9,929 nucleotides of DNA, from contig CANQXN010000057.1 of assembly GCA_947627815.1 (NCBI GenBank), forward strand, positions 1 to 9,929. Direction: 5' to 3'. Shown here piece after piece: positions 5,869 through 9,929 of this stretch. Source of the stretch: an uncultured Clostridia bacterium (GTDB lineage Bacteria; Bacillota; Clostridia; Oscillospirales; CAG-272). Position numbers and translations under genes: made by a program. Below the pieces are notes generated by a model, which worked only from the letters and a program-made list of their open reading frames with translations, had not been told where the DNA came from and searched no databases. Position 1 is the stretch's first letter. Each line of letters starts with the position of its first letter.

Positions 5869-7989
5869 TCACTTCTGCCGCATACCGGCCCTGACGCGGA
5901 GATAGGTGGGCGTCAGCGTGGGATTGACTTTGGAGCGCACCGGGTTGACGGTATAGGTGAAATTTTCCCCATGCTCTCCCGTATAGGTCAGCGTGACAAG
6001 CCCGCTCTCTTCTAAAATCAAAAGGCAGAGCCTTGCCTTGATGTATCCGATGTCCGCCTTATCAGCCAATCGGGCTAAAAGCAACCGAACCCCTAACATT
6101 TCGCCGGGCAGGCTTTCCCGCCGGCGTTTTAAAAAGAGATAGACAGCGGCGAGATCCTCCCGGGTGGGGAGCAGATTGTCTTCTTCGTCAAAAGGCGCGC
6201 CCTCCAAAATCTCACGGAAGCGGCGGCGGTCTTTGTCGCGGATATCGGCGGCGGGGTCGGCAAGACGCATCCCCCGGAGCAAAAGCTGTACGCTGCGAAC
6301 GCCGCGAAATTCATTGATGCTCAGCTGGAAGATCACATCCACCTTGTCGCCGGTATAAAACTCAAGCTCCTGACGCGAACGGCCGAAGCGCAGCGCCGTC
6401 ACGCCAATGCCCTCTTTTTCTAAAAGAAATTTTGTGTTTTTTTCGCCGAGCTGCGTCATATGGCGCACCGTCGCGCCGCTCAATTGAAAAAGCGGCATGG
6501 GGTTGGCCACCCCGAAAGGCTCGAGCGTCAGCACCGCTTCGGCGTTGTCCAGCGTCAGCGCCCGAATGGGAAGATCGCAGTCTACCTCGGGGCCGACAGC
6601 GCTTTCGACACCGGCCATGTGTTCTGCCACATAGGCGTTGATGCGCTCGCGGAAGGCGGGCAAAAGTTCCCGCTTGATGGAAAGGCCGGCCGCCAGCTCA
6701 TGCCCGCCGAATTTGACGAGCAGATCGGCGCAGGCGGTGAGCGCTTCCACTAAATTGAGTCCCTTGACGCTCCGTCCGCTCCCCTTGCCCTGATCGTTGT
6801 CAAAGGAAATGAGGATCGAGGGCATACCGTAGCGCTCGGTGATCCGTGAAGCCACGATACCGATGACACCGTGATGCCAGGCGTCATCCGCCAGCACCAA
6901 AATCTTGTCTTTGGCAAGATCGCACTGACTGCCGATCTTGGCCTCGGCCTCCACCATGATATGATTTTCTAATTCCTGCCGTTCGCGGTTGATGGCGCAG
7001 AGCGTTTCAGCAATGGCGGCGGTTTCTTCTTCCGAGTCGGAGAGAAAGAGCGACACCGCTTTGGTCGCGGAATCGATGCGGCCGGCGGCGTTGATGCGGG
7101 GCGCCATGATAAAGCCGACAGAAGAAGTGTTCACAGGCCCCGGACGCCTCGCGCCTTTGGCGGCGGCGTTGAGCAGCGCCGTCACCCCCGGGCGCGGCGT
7201 TTCTGACATGAGGGCAAGACCCCATTTGACCATGAGGCGGTTTTCATCGAGGAGCGGCATGACATCCGCCACCGTACCCATGGCCACAAGGTCGAGATAT
7301 TGCCGGCAAAGCGGCGCTAAAACCTCTTGTTCCGGCGCGCCGGCGTGCCGCTTTGTCTCGATGGCGGTGATGAATTTGAATACCACCCCCACGCCGGCCA
7401 GCTCTTTGAACGGGTAGGCGGCGTCGGGTCGGCGGGGATTGACGACCGCCACGGCGCGGGGCAGTTCCGACTGACATTCATGGTGATCGGTCACAACGGT
7501 ATCGATCCCCAAAGAAGAAGCATAGTCCACTTCTTCCACCGCCGTGACGCCGGTATCCACCGTGACAATCAGGGTGACATTTTCTTTGGCAAAGCGGGCG
7601 ATGGCCTCGTTGTTCACCCCGTAGCCTTCCCCGTTGCGGTCGGGAATATAATAGGAAACCGTCAGGCCGCGGCTCTTCAGATACAAATATAACACGCTGA
7701 TGCTGGTGACGCCGTCCACATCATAGTCGCCGTAAATCAACACCTTTTCTCTCGCGGCAATGGCGCGCTCCATCCGCGCCACGGCTTTCTCCATGTCGGG
7801 CATCAGAAAGGGATCGTGCAGGTGCGTATCGGAAAGGGTGATAAAATTTTTCATGGCCTCGGGATCGGTGAACCCGCGGTTGGCAAGGAGCAGCGCGGTC
7901 AGGGGCAAGATGCCGGCGGCTTTCGCCGCTTCTCTGACCGAAGGCGTTTCCGTGCTTGCGTCACTGATGACATGCCACTGTTTTTTCAT
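5869..7989 (-). CDS. recJ: Single-stranded-DNA-specific exonuclease RecJ
   Basis: A 706-residue DHH-family 5'-3' exonuclease acting in recombination, mismatch and base-excision repair. Motifs: YGDYDVDGVTS (86-96), IPDRNGEGYGVN (115-126), VTVDTG (142-147), VVTDHHEC (165-172), VVNPRR (182-187), APRINAAGRID (296-306), and in the DHHA1 domain WHHGVIGIVASR (371-382) and FGGHELAAGL (427-436). An OB-fold-like segment (about 465-575) follows. Residues about 585-706 form an extra C-terminal region (starting near LPTREDLAAVY) as seen in Firmicutes RecJ, which explains why it exceeds the roughly 577 residues of the E. coli enzyme. The ATG at 7989 has only a purine-rich AAAGAG-type ribosome site, weaker than those of its neighbours. 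It follows mnmA by 52 bp and leads into rel by 29 bp. Confidence 0.96.
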   Translation of the reverse strand: MKKQWHVISDASTETPSVREAAKAAGILPLTALLLANRGFTDPEAMKNFITLSDTHLHDPFLMPDMEKAVARMERAIAAREKVLIYGDYDVDGVTSISVLYLYLKSRGLTVSYYIPDRNGEGYGVNNEAIARFAKENVTLIVTVDTGVTAVEEVDYASSLGIDTVVTDHHECQSELPRAVAVVNPRRPDAAYPFKELAGVGVVFKFITAIETKRHAGAPEQEVLAPLCRQYLDLVAMGTVADVMPLLDENRLMVKWGLALMSETPRPGVTALLNAAAKGARRPGPVNTSSVGFIMAPRINAAGRIDSATKAVSLFLSDSEEETAAIAETLCAINRERQELENHIMVEAEAKIGSQCDLAKDKILVLADDAWHHGVIGIVASRITERYGMPSILISFDNDQGKGSGRSVKGLNLVEALTACADLLVKFGGHELAAGLSIKRELLPAFRERINAYVAEHMAGVESAVGPEVDCDLPIRALTLDNAEAVLTLEPFGVANPMPLFQLSGATVRHMTQLGEKNTKFLLEKEGIGVTALRFGRSRQELEFYTGDKVDVIFQLSINEFRGVRSVQLLLRGMRLADPAADIRDKDRRRFREILEGAPFDEEDNLLPTREDLAAVYLFLKRRRESLPGEMLGVRLLLARLADKADIGYIKARLCLLILEESGLVTLTYTGEHGENFTYTVNPVRSKVNPTLTPTYLRVRAGMRQK

Positions 7990-8041
7990 ATACTGTCTCT
8001 TTTATCTCTTTCTGCTTTTTCTCGTCCGGCAAACGGCAAGG

Positions 8042-9130
8042 TCAGTCCCGGCCGCTTTTGCCGCAGATGGTGCCGCCGCCCACCACCACATCGCCGTCGT
8101 AGAGCACCAACGCTTGTCCCGGCGTGATGGCGCGCTGGGGGGTATCAAAGACCGCCCGCAGGCGGTCGGTGTCGGTCTGAATCACCGTCGCCCACTGTTC
8201 ACTCTGCCGGTAACGCACCTTGGCTTTCAGCCGACGGGGCGTTTCGATGGCATTACAATCGATGAGATTAATGTCATTTGCCTCCACCGTATCGGAAAAG
8301 AGCGCTTCCTCGCTCCCCAAGGTGACGGTATTGGCCACGGGATCCAGCGCCGAAACATAGACCGGCTTGCCAAAGGCGACGCCAAGCCCCTTGCGCTGTC
8401 CGAGCGTATAATGAATGATGCCTTTATGTTTGCCCACCACGCGGCCGGTTTCATCCACAAAATCGCCGCTGGGAAAGTCCTTGCCCCGATAACGGGTCAT
8501 AAAGCCGGCATAATCGCCGTCCGGCACAAAGCAGATGTCCTGACTGTCGTGCTTGCCCGCGTTGGCAAAGCCCCGGGCGGCGGCGAGCGCCCGCACTTCG
8601 GTTTTGGTCAAGCGCCCCAACGGAAAGCGGATCCGCGCAAGCTGTTCTTTTTTTAAGGCATAGAGAACATAGCTCTGATCCTTGGCGGGGTCCAGCGCTT
8701 TTTTCAAAAGCCAGCCGCCGCAGCCGTCGGGTTCCACCCGCGCATAGTGGCCGGTGACAAGAAGATCGCAGCCCAAAAGATCGGCGCGGCAAAACAGCTC
8801 GTGAAACTTTAAATAGCGGTTGCAGGCGATGCAGGGATTGGGCGTTTCTCCCGCCTCATAGGCGCTGACAAAACGCTCGATGACTTCTTCCCGAAACCTC
8901 TTGCAAAAATTGAAAACATAATGGGGCATTCCCAAAGAAAAGGCCGCCTGCCGGGCATCTTCCACATCGTCCGCCGAACAGCAGGGATGTTTTTGGTCAA
9001 GCCCGATGCCTTCGTTGTCAAAGAGTTTCATGGTGACGCCGACGCAGTCATAACCGGCCTCTTTCATGAGGCAGGCCGCCACGGTGGAATCCACACCGCC
9101 GCTCATGGCGATTAAGGCTTTGGCAGACAT
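8042..9130 (-). CDS. mnmA: tRNA-specific 2-thiouridylase MnmA
   Basis: A 362-residue cytoplasmic enzyme that adenylates and thiolates U34 of tRNA-Lys, -Glu and -Gln, taking sulfur from a cysteine desulfurase relay. The N-terminal PP-loop AMSGGVDST is at 8-16, TGHYAR at 126-131, and the two catalytic cysteines are Cys103 in NPCIACNRYLKF and Cys200 in SQDICF, matching the positions of the E. coli pair 102/199. KALDPAKDQSY (144-154) and LGQRKGLG are also conserved. The length is normal for the family. The ATG at 9130 has AAGGAGG (9141-9147) at a 10-nt spacing. No desulfurase gene lies next to it in this window. It is the first complete gene in transcription order, 67 bp after the FAD-dependent protein. 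Confidence 0.97.
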   Translation of the reverse strand: MSAKALIAMSGGVDSTVAACLMKEAGYDCVGVTMKLFDNEGIGLDQKHPCCSADDVEDARQAAFSLGMPHYVFNFCKRFREEVIERFVSAYEAGETPNPCIACNRYLKFHELFCRADLLGCDLLVTGHYARVEPDGCGGWLLKKALDPAKDQSYVLYALKKEQLARIRFPLGRLTKTEVRALAAARGFANAGKHDSQDICFVPDGDYAGFMTRYRGKDFPSGDFVDETGRVVGKHKGIIHYTLGQRKGLGVAFGKPVYVSALDPVANTVTLGSEEALFSDTVEANDINLIDCNAIETPRRLKAKVRYRQSEQWATVIQTDTDRLRAVFDTPQRAITPGQALVLYDGDVVVGGGTICGKSGRD

Positions 9131-9148
9131 GAAGCTCTTTCCTCCTTT

Positions 9149-9191
9149 TCAGCCCTTAGCAGAGGCTGACAGTTTCTTTTTATGATAAAAA
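9149..9191 (-). other. AT-rich palindrome and hairpin in the mnmA leader
   Basis: Within the 67-bp gap before mnmA, an AT-rich perfect inverted repeat (7-nt arms around one base, 9177-9191) lies upstream of a 6-bp stem TCAGCC/GGCTGA (9169-9164 with 9154-9149, 9-nt loop). The stem ends 1 nt before the AAAAGGAGG ribosome site. The AT-rich patch stands out from its GC-rich surroundings and could contain a promoter, but I cannot assign convincing -35 and -10 boxes. No T-run follows the stem, so I do not call a terminator. Confidence 0.3.
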
Positions 9192-9197
9192 TCCAAT

Positions 9198-9929
9198 TTA
9201 GGCAAGCGGCCGATAGCGCTCGATGAGATGAGAAGCCGCGTGCAGACCGTCTACCGCCGCCGAGGTGATCCCGCCGGCATAGCCGGCGCCCTCGCCGCAG
9301 GGATAGAGACCCGGAAAGCCGAGTGCCTCCCCGGTTTCGGTTCGCAAAAGGCGAAGCGGCGAAGAGGTGCGGGTCTCCACGCCGGTCAAAAGCGCGTAGG
9401 GCGCGTCAAATCCCGCCATTTTTTTGCCGAACAGCCGAATACCCAGCCGCAGATAGTCGTTCACAAAGGGCGGCATGATCGCCGAAAGATCGGCGGCGCG
9501 GCACTGTCCGCCCCGATAGGTCGGCAAAACGCGGGTCGGCTCGCCGCCCCACCGGCCGGCGAGAAAATCGCCCACGGTAGCCATCGGCGCGCTGTAATCC
9601 CCGCCGCCCGCCGCAAAGGCGGCCTGCTCTAACTTGCGCTGAAAGGCGATGCCCGCCATGGGGTCGTCGCCGTAATCGGAAGGCAGTACCGACACCGCCA
9701 AAGCGGCGTTGGAATTTCTGCCGTTTCTCGCGTGATTGCTCATGCCGTTGGTGACAACGCCGCCCTCTTCCGAGGCGGCGGCGATGACTTCCCCGCCCGG
9801 ACACATGCAGAAAGAATAAACGCCCCGCCCGTCGGCGACATGAGAAAAATGATATTCCGCATAGGGGATCCTGCCGGCATAGTTACCGAGCAGGGCGCTG
9901 TCCACTTCTTCTTTTCGGTGTTCGATGCG
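9198..9929 (-). CDS. FAD-dependent protein, COG2509-type (partial, N-terminus beyond window)
   Basis: The last 243 residues of a larger flavoprotein; the frame stays open to the right edge, starting RIEHRKEEVD, so the true start lies outside the window and the GTG at 9905 is internal. Features of this uncharacterised NAD(FAD)-utilising dehydrogenase family are YSFCMCPGGEVIAAASEEGG (residues about 38-57), TNGMSNHARNGRNSNAAL (about 60-77), an AGIAFQRKLEQAA segment, VGDFLAG, and the C-terminal FAD-binding loop PCGEGAGYAGGITSAAVDG (210-228). The complete proteins are usually over 450 residues, with the dinucleotide-binding fold at the N-terminus, not seen here. The substrate is unknown. The stop is TAA, 67 bp before mnmA; co-transcription is plausible but uncertain. 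Confidence 0.9.
   Translation of the reverse strand, partial: RIEHRKEEVDSALLGNYAGRIPYAEYHFSHVADGRGVYSFCMCPGGEVIAAASEEGGVVTNGMSNHARNGRNSNAALAVSVLPSDYGDDPMAGIAFQRKLEQAAFAAGGGDYSAPMATVGDFLAGRWGGEPTRVLPTYRGGQCRAADLSAIMPPFVNDYLRLGIRLFGKKMAGFDAPYALLTGVETRTSSPLRLLRTETGEALGFPGLYPCGEGAGYAGGITSAAVDGLHAASHLIERYRPLA

Noticed and set aside
3530..5905. 791-codon open frame on the plus strand covering all of rel
   Set aside because: It is antisense to rel, whose catalytic motifs, domain order and ribosome site are all intact. The predicted plus-strand protein is unusually rich in His, Phe, Gly and Asp, shows no family motif, and is the pattern expected from GC-rich codon use on the opposite strand.
8010..8041. 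Possible terminator between mnmA and recJ
   Set aside because: Only very short stems such as CGT/ACG can be drawn and no T-run follows, so I see no support for termination here.
7760..8656. 298-codon open frame on the plus strand bridging recJ and mnmA
   Set aside because: It runs antisense across two conserved genes and their gap. The short Leu/Phe-rich patch it encodes comes from the AT-rich intergenic stretch and is not good evidence for a membrane protein.

Overview
All eight genes in this window lie on the minus strand, so the gene order runs from the right end to the left end. Protein motifs, Shine-Dalgarno sequences of the AGGAGG type, and a block recJ - rel - dtd - hemZ point to a low-to-medium complexity Firmicutes genome, most probably a GC-rich member of the Clostridia (an Oscillospiraceae-like organism is my guess; the sequence does not fix the taxon). 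Base composition is evenly GC-rich across all genes, and I see no sign of recent transfer, no mobile element, no tRNA or rRNA gene and no CRISPR array.

Layout in transcription order: (1) 9929-9198, the C-terminal part of a COG2509-type FAD-dependent protein, cut by the window end; (2) 9130-8042, mnmA, tRNA 2-thiouridine synthesis; (3) 7989-5869, recJ, single-strand 5'-3' exonuclease; (4) 5839-3626, a bifunctional Rel (p)ppGpp synthetase/hydrolase; (5) 3588-3130, dtd, D-aminoacyl-tRNA deacylase; (6) 3038-1545, hemZ, a radical SAM protein of the HemN/HemW/HemZ group; (7) 1481-558, a uridine-kinase-like nucleoside kinase; (8) 502-1, the N-terminal part of an MTA/SAH-deaminase-type amidohydrolase, cut by the window start. 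Gaps are 67, 52, 29, 37, 91, 63 and 55 bp, so there is no non-coding stretch above 300 bp. The recJ-rel-dtd part is tightly spaced with good ribosome binding sites and looks like one operon. The widest gap (dtd-hemZ) holds a weak terminator-like element and a long hairpin and is the best candidate for a transcript boundary.

Functionally this is a housekeeping cluster: translation quality control and tRNA modification (dtd, mnmA), the stringent response (rel), DNA repair (recJ), a heme-related radical SAM enzyme (hemZ), and nucleoside/purine handling (kinase and deaminase). Compared with the block as I know it in Bacillus and Clostridium, apt is missing between recJ and rel, and no hydrolase lies between dtd and hemZ. 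I found no convincing novel system. The points most worth a second look are the structured intergenic regions, especially the two abutting hairpins directly in front of the nucleoside kinase ribosome binding site, and the changed gene order.
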